Positions 43,316 to 51,284 of a stretch of DNA of 64,000 bases are shown piece after piece (positions within the stretch are counted from its first letter, which is position 1; each line of letters starts with the position of its first letter). The stretch is from Pseudomonas weihenstephanensis (GTDB lineage: Bacteria > Pseudomonadota > Gammaproteobacteria > Pseudomonadales > Pseudomonadaceae): positions 310,001-374,000 of the forward strand of contig NZ_JYLF01000001.1 in assembly GCF_001043055.1 (NCBI RefSeq), written 5' to 3'. The notes beneath the pieces are model-generated. The model searched no databases. It saw only the letters and a program-made list of their open reading frames with translations, and was not told the DNA's origin. Position numbers and translations under genes: made by a program.

Positions 43316-43942
43316 ATGTCGAACTTAGCGACCCATGCTGGACACGCCCATGGTCAAGACCATGGGCATGATGACCATCACCACGACTCGGGCGAGATAA
43401 CCATATTTGGTTTCTGGCTCTACCTGATGACCGACTGCATCTTGTTTGCGTCGATCTTCGCGGTGTACGCGGTACTGGTTAACAACGTAGCGGGTGGCCC
43501 GTCGGGCCACGACATCTTCGAACTGCCGTACGTGCTGGGTGAAACCGCACTGCTGTTGGTCAGCTCGATCACCTACGGCTTCGCCATGCTGGCGTTGTTC
43601 AAGGGCAAGAAAAGCCAGGTGCTGTTCTGGCTGGCCATGACCTTCCTGTGCGGTGCTGGCTTCATCGGCATGGAAATCAACGAGTTCCACATGTTGATTT
43701 CTGAAGGCTACGGCCCTAGCCGTTCGGGCTTCCTGTCCGGGTTCTTCACCCTGGTTGGTACCCACGGTCTGCACGTGACCAGCGGTCTGATCTGGATGGC
43801 GATCATGATGTATCAGGTCCAGAAAAATGGCCTGACAGCGACCAACAAAACCCGTCTGAGCTGCCTGAGCTTGTTCTGGCACTTCCTGGACGTGGTGTGG
43901 ATCTGCGTATTCACCGTTGTTTACCTGATGGGGACTCTGTAA
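43316..43942 (+). CDS. cyoC: Cytochrome bo3 ubiquinol oxidase subunit III
   Basis: A 208-residue subunit III with five predicted membrane spans. The soluble N-terminus is strikingly histidine-rich ([20 protein letters not shown]), as seen in Pseudomonas CyoC; it could bind metal, but no function is known. The helix segment [20 protein letters not shown] and the C-terminal [19 protein letters not shown] are family features. The cyoD gene begins at the next base after the stop. Confidence 0.96.
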   Translation: MSNLATHAGHAHGQDHGHDDHHHDSGEITIFGFWLYLMTDCILFASIFAVYAVLVNNVAGGPSGHDIFELPYVLGETALLLVSSITYGFAMLALFKGKKSQVLFWLAMTFLCGAGFIGMEINEFHMLISEGYGPSRSGFLSGFFTLVGTHGLHVTSGLIWMAIMMYQVQKNGLTATNKTRLSCLSLFWHFLDVVWICVFTVVYLMGTL

Positions 43943-44269
43943 ATGGCTAACGCACATTCTGACGGCGCGAACCACGGCAGCGTGAAGTCCTACGTAATCG
44001 GCTTCATCCTGTCGGTCATCCTGACCGTCATTCCGTTCGGGCTGGTGATGTACCCATCGCTGCCTAAAATGACCACCCTGGCGATCGTGCTGTTGTTCGC
44101 TGTGGTTCAAGTGATTGTTCACCTGGTGTATTTCCTGCACCTGGACCGTTCGCCTGCACAACGCAATAACGTCACAGCGCTGGTGTTCGCAGCCCTGGTT
44201 ATTGTGCTGCTGGTGGGCTTGTCCCTGTGGATCATGTTCAGCATCCACACTGAAATGATGGCGAAGTGA
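43943..44269 (+). CDS. cyoD: Cytochrome bo3 ubiquinol oxidase subunit IV
   Basis: A 108-residue small subunit with three membrane spans, which assists CuB binding and assembly of subunit I in E. coli. Features include [34 protein letters not shown] in the second helix pair, and a final hydrophobic helix. It abuts cyoC with no gap and precedes cyoE by ten bases. Confidence 0.96.
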   Translation: MANAHSDGANHGSVKSYVIGFILSVILTVIPFGLVMYPSLPKMTTLAIVLLFAVVQVIVHLVYFLHLDRSPAQRNNVTALVFAALVIVLLVGLSLWIMFSIHTEMMAK

Positions 44270-44279
44270 GGTAAGCCCG

Positions 44280-45167
44280 ATGTCCTTTAAGCACTTTATC
44301 CAAATCACCAAACCGGGGATCATTTTCGGTAACGTGCTTTCTGTGGCAGGCGGGTTCTTCCTGGCCTCGAAGGGGCATTTTGATCTTGCCCTGTTCCTGG
44401 CTGCGGTGATCGGCACCTCCTTGGTGGTTGCGTCGGGTTGTGTGTTCAACAACTGCATCGACCGCGACATAGACATCAAGATGGACCGCACCAAGAACCG
44501 CGTGCTGGTGCAAGGCCTTATCTCCCTCAAGGTGGCGTTGGTTTACGCCACCTTGCTGGGGGTTGCAGGCTTAGTGCTGCTGTATCGCGTGGCCAACCCG
44601 CTGGCAGCATTGTTTGCCGCGATCGGCTTCGTGATCTACGTCGGTCTGTACAGCCTGTACTTCAAGCGCAAGTCGGTTCACGGCACGCTGATTGGCAGTC
44701 TGTCGGGTGCAATGCCGCCTGTGATCGGCTACGTGGCTGTGAGCAACAGCTTCGACCTGGCCGCACTGACTTTGCTGGTGATGTTCAGCCTGTGGCAGAT
44801 GCCGCATTCCTACGCCATCGCGATCTTCCGCTTCAACGACTACCTGGCCGCATCGATTCCGGTGTTGCCTGTTAAGCGCGGGATCAAAGTGGCCAAGAAG
44901 CACATCCTGCTCTACATCCTCGCGTTCCTGATCGCGACCCTGATGCTCACCCTCGGCGGTTACGCCGGTATGAGCTACATGGCCGTGGCGGCTGCGATGG
45001 GCATGTACTGGCTGTACATGGCGTGGACCGGTTACAAAGCGGTCGACGACAAGGTTTGGGCACGCAAGCTGTTCGTGTTCTCGATCTTCACCATCACCGC
45101 GCTGAGCGTCATGATGTCTTTGGACTTCAAAGTGCCGACTGAGTTGTTACTGACTTACGCGCACTAA
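44280..45167 (+). CDS. cyoE: Protoheme IX farnesyltransferase (heme O synthase)
   Basis: UbiA-family prenyltransferase that converts heme B into heme O, needed by the bo3 oxidase of the same operon. The 295-residue protein has about nine membrane spans. The prenyl-diphosphate site is [19 protein letters not shown] (about residues 57-75, the N-x-x-x-D-x-x-D pattern), and a second acidic loop follows later. A GAGGTAAG ribosome site precedes the ATG. Last gene of the operon; a strong terminator follows. Confidence 0.97.
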   Translation: MSFKHFIQITKPGIIFGNVLSVAGGFFLASKGHFDLALFLAAVIGTSLVVASGCVFNNCIDRDIDIKMDRTKNRVLVQGLISLKVALVYATLLGVAGLVLLYRVANPLAALFAAIGFVIYVGLYSLYFKRKSVHGTLIGSLSGAMPPVIGYVAVSNSFDLAALTLLVMFSLWQMPHSYAIAIFRFNDYLAASIPVLPVKRGIKVAKKHILLYILAFLIATLMLTLGGYAGMSYMAVAAAMGMYWLYMAWTGYKAVDDKVWARKLFVFSIFTITALSVMMSLDFKVPTELLLTYAH

Positions 45168-45184
45168 GAGCCTCAGTACAAAAG

Positions 45185-45220
45185 ATCCCCGCCCTTCGAA
45201 AGAAGCGCGGGGATTTTTTT
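45185..45220 (+). terminator. Terminator after the cyo operon
   Basis: ATCCCCGC pairs with GCGGGGAT around a 14-base loop, followed by eight T. An A-rich stretch on the other side is too short to make it clearly bidirectional. Confidence 0.9.
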
Positions 45221-45461
45221 TAGTCGAGGTGCGCGACGGTCTTGCAGGCAGGCTTGCTGAGGGGCCTGCATGCCTTCACTGGCGTTGATCCGGTCGGTGT
45301 GCACTTTCAGCGCTTCGGGGGCCATGTCCTTGAAGTACTCATAGCCTATGCCGCCTTCACCCGCGCAATGCCGTGGCGCTTGAGGGTCCCCTTTTGTGCT
45401 GCCATGCAGCGCTGTCCTGCGGGAAAGCGCTGCACGGTGTCGGTTCCAACAGGCAGGGGTG
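45221..45461 (-). other. Region between cyoE and the chemoreceptor, possible degraded coding remnant
   Basis: On the minus strand this stretch reads as protein-like in one frame (EYFKDMAPEALKVHTDRIN, then QAPQQACLQD) but has no start with a ribosome site. The preceding methionine-initiated frame stops after about 20 codons. It may be the tail of a lost gene or a frame-shifted small gene. I do not recognise the family. Confidence 0.3.
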
Positions 45462-47087
45462 TTAGAGGCTAAAACGCGCCACCATCGCATTCAGGTCGAT
45501 GGCCAGACGCGCCAAGTCATTGCTGGCAAGGCTGGTCTGGCTGGCGCCACTGGCCGATTGCACAGACAGGTCGTTGATGTTGATCAAGTTGCGATCCACT
45601 TCGCGGGCCACTTGTGCCTGTTCTTCAGCCGCGCTGGCGATCACCAGATTGCGCTCGTTGATTTCGATCACCGCGCCGTTGATGGTCTCCAGCGAGATAC
45701 CTGCGCCACGGGCGATGTTGAGGGTCGACTCGGCGCGCTCGGTGCATTGGCGCATTGAGCTGACGGCGTGTTCGGTGCCGCCCTGAATGCTGCCGATCAT
45801 GTGCTCGATTTCGCTGGTCGATTGCTGGGTGCGGTGGGCCAGGGCACGCACCTCATCGGCCACGACGGCAAAGCCGCGTCCCGCTTCGCCTGCGCGCGCA
45901 GCTTCAATGGCGGCATTGAGGGCCAGCAGGTTGGTTTGATCGGCCAGGCCGCGAATCACGTCCAGTACTTTGCCAATGTCTTGCGACTCTTTGGCCAGAT
46001 TGCCAATCAGCTCGGCGGTGGTTTGCACGTCGCTGCCCATGCTCTCGATGGCGGTCACGGTTTCTTGCACCAGGTCGCGCCCGTCACCCGCCGAATCCGC
46101 CGCACTTTTGGAGGCTTGGGAAGTGCTCACGGCATTGCGGGCCACTTCTTCGACCGCGCTGGTCATTTCGGTCACGGCGGTGGCGGCCTGTTGAATCTCA
46201 TTGTTTTGTTGTGTCAGCCCACGGGCGCTTTCGTCGGTCACGCTGTTCAACTCTTCTGCGGCGCAGGCCAGTTGGGTGGCGGAACCTGCGATGTGCTGCA
46301 AGGTGTCGCGCAGCGTGTTTTGCATGCTCTGCATCGCCAGCAGCAACCGCGCGGCTTCATCACGGCCTTCGACGTTGATCGGGCGCGTCAGATCGCCACT
46401 GGCAATGGTCTCGGCTGCTTGCAAGGCTTGGCTGATGGGGCGGGTGATGCTGTTGGTCAGCAGCCACGCGCACAGAATGGTCAGTGCCGTGGCAATGATT
46501 AGCAGGGCGACGGTGAAGTTGAAGGTGGTGGCGTAATTTTCAGTGCTTTGGCGATTGGCGAGAGCGCTTTGTTTGGCGTTGATGTCCAGCATGGATTCGA
46601 TGGCGGCGCTGATATTGCGTGACACCACACTTAGCGGGCCGGCTTGCAGACGTTTCAATTCGTCTTGTTGATCGTTGCGCGCCAGCTGGATCAATTGCGC
46701 TTCCAGGGTGCGGTACTGCGCTTGCTCACGGCTTAATTGCTCATAACTGGCTTGTTCTTGCGCGCTGCTGATGAGCGCAATGTAATCGGCCATTGCCTTG
46801 TGCGTGCTTTCTTCCAGTGATTGCAGCTCGCTGAATATACGGGCCTTGGCGTCTGGGTCCGGCTCATCTCGCAGTTGATAGCTCAGTACGCGTTGGCGCT
46901 GGTTGAAGTAACTGAAATTATTGAGACCGACCAGGCTGGGCATGTCGCTGGTCGCAATGCTCTGTCCCACTTGATGGATTTTGTTCATTTGTACGAGGGC
47001 GTAAATGCCCAAAATCAACATCAGGGTGCCGATCAGGGAGAATCCCAGCAGCGCACGCGGGGCAATGTTCATGTTACGTAAGTTCAT
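45462..47087 (-). CDS. Methyl-accepting chemotaxis protein
   Basis: A 541-residue transmembrane chemoreceptor. Span one lies at about residues 10-32, a periplasmic four-helix-bundle-type sensor (about 33-190) follows, then span two at about 190-213 and a HAMP domain ([24 protein letters not shown]). The signalling hairpin contains [34 protein letters not shown], split here by the conserved turn. There is no C-terminal CheR-tethering pentapeptide. The ligand is unknown. The promoter region probably lies in the 337-base gap upstream. Confidence 0.94.
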   Translation of the reverse strand: MNLRNMNIAPRALLGFSLIGTLMLILGIYALVQMNKIHQVGQSIATSDMPSLVGLNNFSYFNQRQRVLSYQLRDEPDPDAKARIFSELQSLEESTHKAMADYIALISSAQEQASYEQLSREQAQYRTLEAQLIQLARNDQQDELKRLQAGPLSVVSRNISAAIESMLDINAKQSALANRQSTENYATTFNFTVALLIIATALTILCAWLLTNSITRPISQALQAAETIASGDLTRPINVEGRDEAARLLLAMQSMQNTLRDTLQHIAGSATQLACAAEELNSVTDESARGLTQQNNEIQQAATAVTEMTSAVEEVARNAVSTSQASKSAADSAGDGRDLVQETVTAIESMGSDVQTTAELIGNLAKESQDIGKVLDVIRGLADQTNLLALNAAIEAARAGEAGRGFAVVADEVRALAHRTQQSTSEIEHMIGSIQGGTEHAVSSMRQCTERAESTLNIARGAGISLETINGAVIEINERNLVIASAAEEQAQVAREVDRNLININDLSVQSASGASQTSLASNDLARLAIDLNAMVARFSL

Positions 47088-47424
47088 CAGCGATCCTAAA
47101 AATCAAAGGCAGCCTGCACACGGGATGCAGGTAAGACAGCGGCGCGAACAGGCTCGCACCAAAGAGTAATAGCGCAATGCTATCGTCCGGTGGCTGGATA
47201 ACTTGACCTTGGAGTCAAACTAATTTGTGAAAAAGTGTGCGCCGAGGTCGGCCTGCTTGCATTGCTTGACCCGCGCGTTGAGCAAGGCATCGTCTTGCTT
47301 GAATGCGTTGGGGCGAACAGGGCGCGGTCAAGACTGGCTGCGCACGTCTGAATACGCCCGTTGCAGCCTCACAATCGGTCTAAGGTGTAGGCATCGTTTT
47401 TCATCACACCCAGAGCAATAGCGC
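47088..47424 (+). other. Intergenic region between the chemoreceptor and the DUF924 gene
   Basis: About 340 bases holding the outward-facing upstream regions of two divergent genes. The main visible element is a palindrome TTGAC-N6-GTCAA at 47203-47218. No gene is supportable; a small open frame at 47227-47421 has no ribosome site. Confidence 0.55.
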
Positions 47425-47811
47425 GTGATCACCCTCGACAGCAACGTTCAACCTTCTGCGCACAGCGTGATTGAGTTCTGGAAACAGGCAGGTCCAAAGC
47501 ATTGGTTCGCCACTGATCCGCTGGCACGTTTTTATGCGCGGCAGATGATTGAGGTGGGAATGGACAAGCAGATCGAAGCCTCCTTGCGGGTGTTTTGCTA
47601 CTTGCCTTTCGAGCACTCCGAAGATTGGGCCGATCAGCAGTTGTCGGTAAAGCTGCACCAGGACTTCGAGCCAAAAGACGTCAAATGGGCCAAGGATCAC
47701 GCGGACATCATTGAAAAATTTGGTCGTTTTCCGCATCGCAATGAGGTTTTGGGGCGCGAGACAACCGATGAAGAGCGCGCCTTTTTAGCGAGTGGGGGAT
47801 TTGCCGGGTAA
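47425..47811 (+). pseudogene. DUF924 family protein with an in-frame internal deletion
   Basis: A 128-residue frame whose ends match the DUF924 family: VIEFWKQAGPKHWFA at the start, and FCYLPFEHSEDWADQQLSV then FGRFPHRNEVLGRETTDEERAFL at the end. Normal members are about 180-200 residues and carry, between WFA and the next conserved piece, a stretch ending in a DQFPRN-type motif. Here WFA runs straight into TDPLARFYARQMI, so roughly 50-60 residues appear missing without a frame change. The start is GTG with only weak upstream purines. It could still make a short protein, so disabled status is inferred. Confidence 0.65.
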
Positions 47812-47932
47812 GGCGCTTGAGCCTGAATAATGCCGCCCTGATCGGTGGCTCATAATGTTCAAGGTTTTCTGTCAGGCGGTTCGCGAGACAGTGAGCGGGT
47901 AGTCATTACCTCTCATTAAAAAGGAACGCGTC

Positions 47933-48253
47933 ATGTCTGATCATGAAAACCTCGGCTCCCCCTACCGTTCGCAACTGGCTGCGTGCAATGACCATTACCA
48001 CGCGGTGCGCTCGATCAATAAATACGGCCCTATCGCCCATACCCACGCCTTGGCGCAGGTGTTTATGATGCAAAAAGTGGCGGATGACGAGTGGCAAGCG
48101 CTTGAAATGGCGCGTGTGTCGCTCGACCAAACCCGGCGCCTGGCCGCGGGTGAAATGCTTAACAAGCAAGCCCATGCCGTACTCAATGCACATTCTGCCC
48201 GGCACGCAGCGGGTGAAGATTGCGCTGACCCCGCAGGTTTTTTGCCTGCGTGA
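47933..48253 (+). CDS. Unrecognised protein of 106 residues
   Basis: A soluble, mainly helical-looking protein with two central helices rich in Ala, Gln and Glu (FMMQKVADDEWQALEMARVSL), several His residues and two Cys. There is no signal peptide or membrane span. AAAGGAACG gives a good ribosome site before the ATG. It reads in the same direction as, and 75 bases before, the 520-residue gene, so the two may form a unit. I do not recognise a family. Confidence 0.68.
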   Translation: MSDHENLGSPYRSQLAACNDHYHAVRSINKYGPIAHTHALAQVFMMQKVADDEWQALEMARVSLDQTRRLAAGEMLNKQAHAVLNAHSARHAAGEDCADPAGFLPA

Positions 48254-48328
48254 CAGCACTCAGGCGCCAGACGCGTTCGCGCTTGGCGCTTCACCCCGTG
48301 GTTTGCTGGTGATTAGAAGGCCTGACAG

Positions 48329-49891
48329 ATGAATAACACTCAAAAAGTAGACAGCCGCACCCGTGACTCCCTGGCCCCGACCGTGGCCGACATGCTCACG
48401 GTCTCGTTACAGGAGAGCAAGGCGCTGATTAACCGCACCTCATTGTTCGAGGCCTCAAATGTGCTGGGGGCTTTTTCCACGAGCGTGGTCGACTACGGCA
48501 AGAGCGCCCGTAAATGGCGTGCGCATACCTTGTCGCGTCTGCCGCTGGAGCACTGGAAGCACAAGGATGGCTTCTTTTATGTAGCGCCGCTCAAAGAGGC
48601 GTCGCTCAAATACATGAGCACCACCGCGCCTGACGCCGCGGACGAGAATGCCTGGAACCAACTCGAAAATCGCAAAGCGGTGCACAAGGCATTGGTAGAA
48701 ATACTGCCTGCGCAGGTGCGTCAGCAGTATGCGGCCATGCTGGAGTGGACTCAGATCGAGCCTCAGTCAGAGACTCAGCCGGTGCTGGAAGACATGGCTT
48801 TGGCTCGCAGTATTTATGCTTTGGACCAGCTGTTTTACCGGGAATACGCGGTGTGTGAAGCCCGGTTGCGGCGCGAAAAAGGGTTTGCGGACGGTGATTC
48901 GATCCCGTACGACTGGATAGGCTGGCTGGCCGACAAGGCGGCGCAAAAGGTCGATGCTCATCTGTACGTGTGGGGTGTGCAGCCGCTGCCTTGGCAGGTC
49001 GATGAGCGCGATGAAGCGGGCCAGCAACCCGCCGAGTCATCAGTCGAAGGGATGTACAAACCTGACGGTGAACTCACGCTGGAGTTGCTGTGCAACTTGG
49101 TAGGGAATCGGGCATTGCTTGAGTCGGCGCGTATCGCAGCGCTGGCCGATCAAGCCACCCAGGTCAGTACTGACTTGCTGCACGCGCTCAATCGCAATGG
49201 CAAGTGTGAAGTCCCTGAAGTGCGCAATTGCAACGACCTCAGAGACGAACTAACAGCATGGTTTGGCGATGCGGGTGTGTTGGCGGATGAACCCGGATTC
49301 GGCACGCCGCTCAAAGGCCATAACCTGGAGGTGGCGCTGTATCACGCCTTAGAGGTGCAAAAACACTATGTGAAAACGCGCGGAGCCCTCGACCCTTCTG
49401 CGCACCGCAACCCGGACAACACGTTTATTTTTGCGCTGGCCCTGGTGGCCTGCTTTTACGCGCAGATCAGTCTGGATAAGGAGTATTCGGGCAGTACGAA
49501 CGCCACCTATGCGGTTTTCCCGGCGCAGAACAAAGCACAGCGTTTTGAACCCTTGCCAGCGCATGCCAGAGAAATGCTCAAGAGCCTGTATGGCCAAATG
49601 TTCTATGCCAACACCGGCTGGGAGATTCGCGCAGAGGCGATCGAGGCATACGCCCAAAACTTCGCGCTCAAGCGTTCTTGCTTGCAAGAGCTGACATTCA
49701 ACACCTTCAAGCGCATGGCCCCTGAGCGACTACTGGCGCTGCACCAAAAACTGGCTCGAATGGGGGAGAGCAAGAAAACCAGGCTGTTGCAGTCAATGCC
49801 TGAAGGCGCCGCGCCGCCCAGCGAAATGGCCTGCATCCTGGCTGCGATTGATGACCTGTTCTCCCCGCAAGCCTTGGCGGCTGCTCGATAG
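48329..49891 (+). CDS. Unrecognised protein of 520 residues
   Basis: A soluble protein without signal peptide, membrane span or nucleotide-binding motif that I can see. The composition is helical, with amphipathic segments such as EDMALARSIYALDQLFYREYAVCEARL (read in two halves), a tryptophan-containing middle (YDWIGWLADKAAQKVDAHLYVWG), and a conserved-looking C-terminal part (FYANTGWEIRAEAIEAYAQNF). AGAAGG lies about 11 bases before the ATG. Length, codon use and the ribosome site say it is a real gene. Possible effector, toxin or scaffold roles would be guesses. Confidence 0.8.
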   Translation: MNNTQKVDSRTRDSLAPTVADMLTVSLQESKALINRTSLFEASNVLGAFSTSVVDYGKSARKWRAHTLSRLPLEHWKHKDGFFYVAPLKEASLKYMSTTAPDAADENAWNQLENRKAVHKALVEILPAQVRQQYAAMLEWTQIEPQSETQPVLEDMALARSIYALDQLFYREYAVCEARLRREKGFADGDSIPYDWIGWLADKAAQKVDAHLYVWGVQPLPWQVDERDEAGQQPAESSVEGMYKPDGELTLELLCNLVGNRALLESARIAALADQATQVSTDLLHALNRNGKCEVPEVRNCNDLRDELTAWFGDAGVLADEPGFGTPLKGHNLEVALYHALEVQKHYVKTRGALDPSAHRNPDNTFIFALALVACFYAQISLDKEYSGSTNATYAVFPAQNKAQRFEPLPAHAREMLKSLYGQMFYANTGWEIRAEAIEAYAQNFALKRSCLQELTFNTFKRMAPERLLALHQKLARMGESKKTRLLQSMPEGAAPPSEMACILAAIDDLFSPQALAAAR

Positions 49892-49892
49892 G

Positions 49893-50345
49893 TTAAAGCG
49901 GTAATACGCGGTCATGGATGACCCGCTTCATCACCAACGTTGACACCAGACGCTGCACGTTAGGCAGCGCACTCAGTTGCTCATCGTAGAGCTGCTGGTA
50001 CGCGGGCAGGTCCTTGGCGATGACATGCAACAAATAATCCGGATCCCCGAACAATCGTTGTGCCTCCACGATCTGCGGGATCTCAGGCAGCGCTGCTTCA
50101 AAATCGGCAACCGCCTGGCGGGTGACTTCGCGCAAGGTCACGAACACCATCGCCGAAAAATTCAGCCCCAGCTCACTGGGTGCCAGCACCGCGCGATAGC
50201 CCAGAATCACCCCGGACTCCTCCAGTGCCCGCACCCGGCGATGGCACGGTGACAGGCTCAGGCCCACGCGTTCGGCCAGTTCGGTGAGAGAAAGCCGACC
50301 GTCACGGTGCAGCTCAGCAAGAATCTTTCGATCAATTCGATCCAC
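49893..50345 (-). CDS. Lrp/AsnC-family transcriptional regulator
   Basis: A 150-residue regulator with an N-terminal helix-turn-helix (LSLTELAERVGLSLSPCHRRVRALEESGVI, residues 17-46, read in two parts) and a C-terminal RAM ligand-binding domain with the typical VFGDPDYLLHV-like stretch (here LFGDPDYLLHVIAKDL). It is divergent from a LysE-type exporter gene 159 bases away. This arrangement usually means that the regulator controls amino-acid export in response to the amino acid itself. Confidence 0.93.
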   Translation of the reverse strand: MDRIDRKILAELHRDGRLSLTELAERVGLSLSPCHRRVRALEESGVILGYRAVLAPSELGLNFSAMVFVTLREVTRQAVADFEAALPEIPQIVEAQRLFGDPDYLLHVIAKDLPAYQQLYDEQLSALPNVQRLVSTLVMKRVIHDRVLPL

Positions 50346-50504
50346 TTGGAAGAACCTTCTAATTCGGCGGGGTTAGGCAGGTATAAACGAAAGATAATCC
50401 TAGCAGCATTTGCTTAATCTTCTACTGGCTGCTTTCACCTGTGCGGGTGTGAGCAATACGCCTGACTTTTTTAAAAACGTGTGCTGCAAGAAGGTATCTA
50501 TCCC

Positions 50505-51122
50505 GTGACCCTTAGTGTTCTGGCCGCTTTCTGGGCGGTGTCATTTTTGTTCATCATCACCCCCGGTGCCGATTGGGCGTATGCGATTTCGGCGGGCATG
50601 CGTGGGCGCTGGGTGACGCCGGCCGTGGCGGGCTTGCTTTCGGGGCACTTGCTGGCAACGGTGGTAGTGGCCGCGGGCGTCGGCGGGTTGATGGCCAGTA
50701 ATCCGATGATTCTCAAGGGGCTGACCGTGGCCGGTTCGCTGTACTTGCTGTGGCTGGGGGTGGGAATGCTCAGAAACCCGGCGGTGCCTGAGTCGGGTCG
50801 GGTTCAGGTGTCTGACACATGGTCGCGCTGGGCCTGGAAAGGGTTGTGCGTCAGCGGATTGAACCCGAAGGTGTTCTTGTTGTTTTTGGCCTTGTTGCCG
50901 CAATTCACCGACCCGTTATCGGCATGGCCGATCCCGGCACAAATCGTTGCGTTGGGTGGGTTGCATGCCGTCAGTTGTGCAGTGGTGTACTTGCTGGTCG
51001 GGTTTGGAGCCCGCTCGGTGTTGCAGACCCGCCCTGGCGCGGCGCAAAAAGTCAGTCAGGTATCGGGGGCGGTGATGATCGTCATCGCCGTGGTGTTGTT
51101 GAGTGAGCAGGTGTTCGCATAG
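50505..51122 (+). CDS. LysE/RhtB-family amino-acid exporter
   Basis: A 205-residue inner-membrane exporter with about six spans. The N-terminus carries the family signature FIITPGADWAYAISAGMRGRW (residues about 14-34, the P-G-P/A-x-x-x pattern), and WKGLCVSGLNPKVFLLFLALLPQF is the second hallmark with the N-P-K motif. The GTG chosen has an AAGAAGG ribosome site ten bases upstream; an open GTG eight codons earlier lacks one. The substrate is likely an amino acid, chosen by the divergent Lrp regulator. Confidence 0.9.
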   Translation: MTLSVLAAFWAVSFLFIITPGADWAYAISAGMRGRWVTPAVAGLLSGHLLATVVVAAGVGGLMASNPMILKGLTVAGSLYLLWLGVGMLRNPAVPESGRVQVSDTWSRWAWKGLCVSGLNPKVFLLFLALLPQFTDPLSAWPIPAQIVALGGLHAVSCAVVYLLVGFGARSVLQTRPGAAQKVSQVSGAVMIVIAVVLLSEQVFA

Positions 51123-51284
51123 CGTGCTGAACGCCTGCGTTTGCCCCAGTTTGACCTTGATCCGATGTTTGATTGGCAGCGCCCTTGGGGCATGGGAGCG
51201 GGCATGACCGTGCTGGGCCGGGGTTGGCCCAACACGGCTGTGTCGTTAACCTGTCCAAAGCAGCTTGACGCTGAGGCGCCGGGT

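Noticed and set aside
43325..44530. A 401-codon minus-strand frame across cyoC, cyoD and cyoE.
   Set aside because: It has antisense composition; the cyo genes are certain.
51123..51284. Inverted repeat GTGCTGGGCC / GGCCCAACAC near 51209-51234 as a terminator for the exporter or receptor gene.
   Set aside because: The stem is good but no T run follows on either strand, so a terminator call is not supported.
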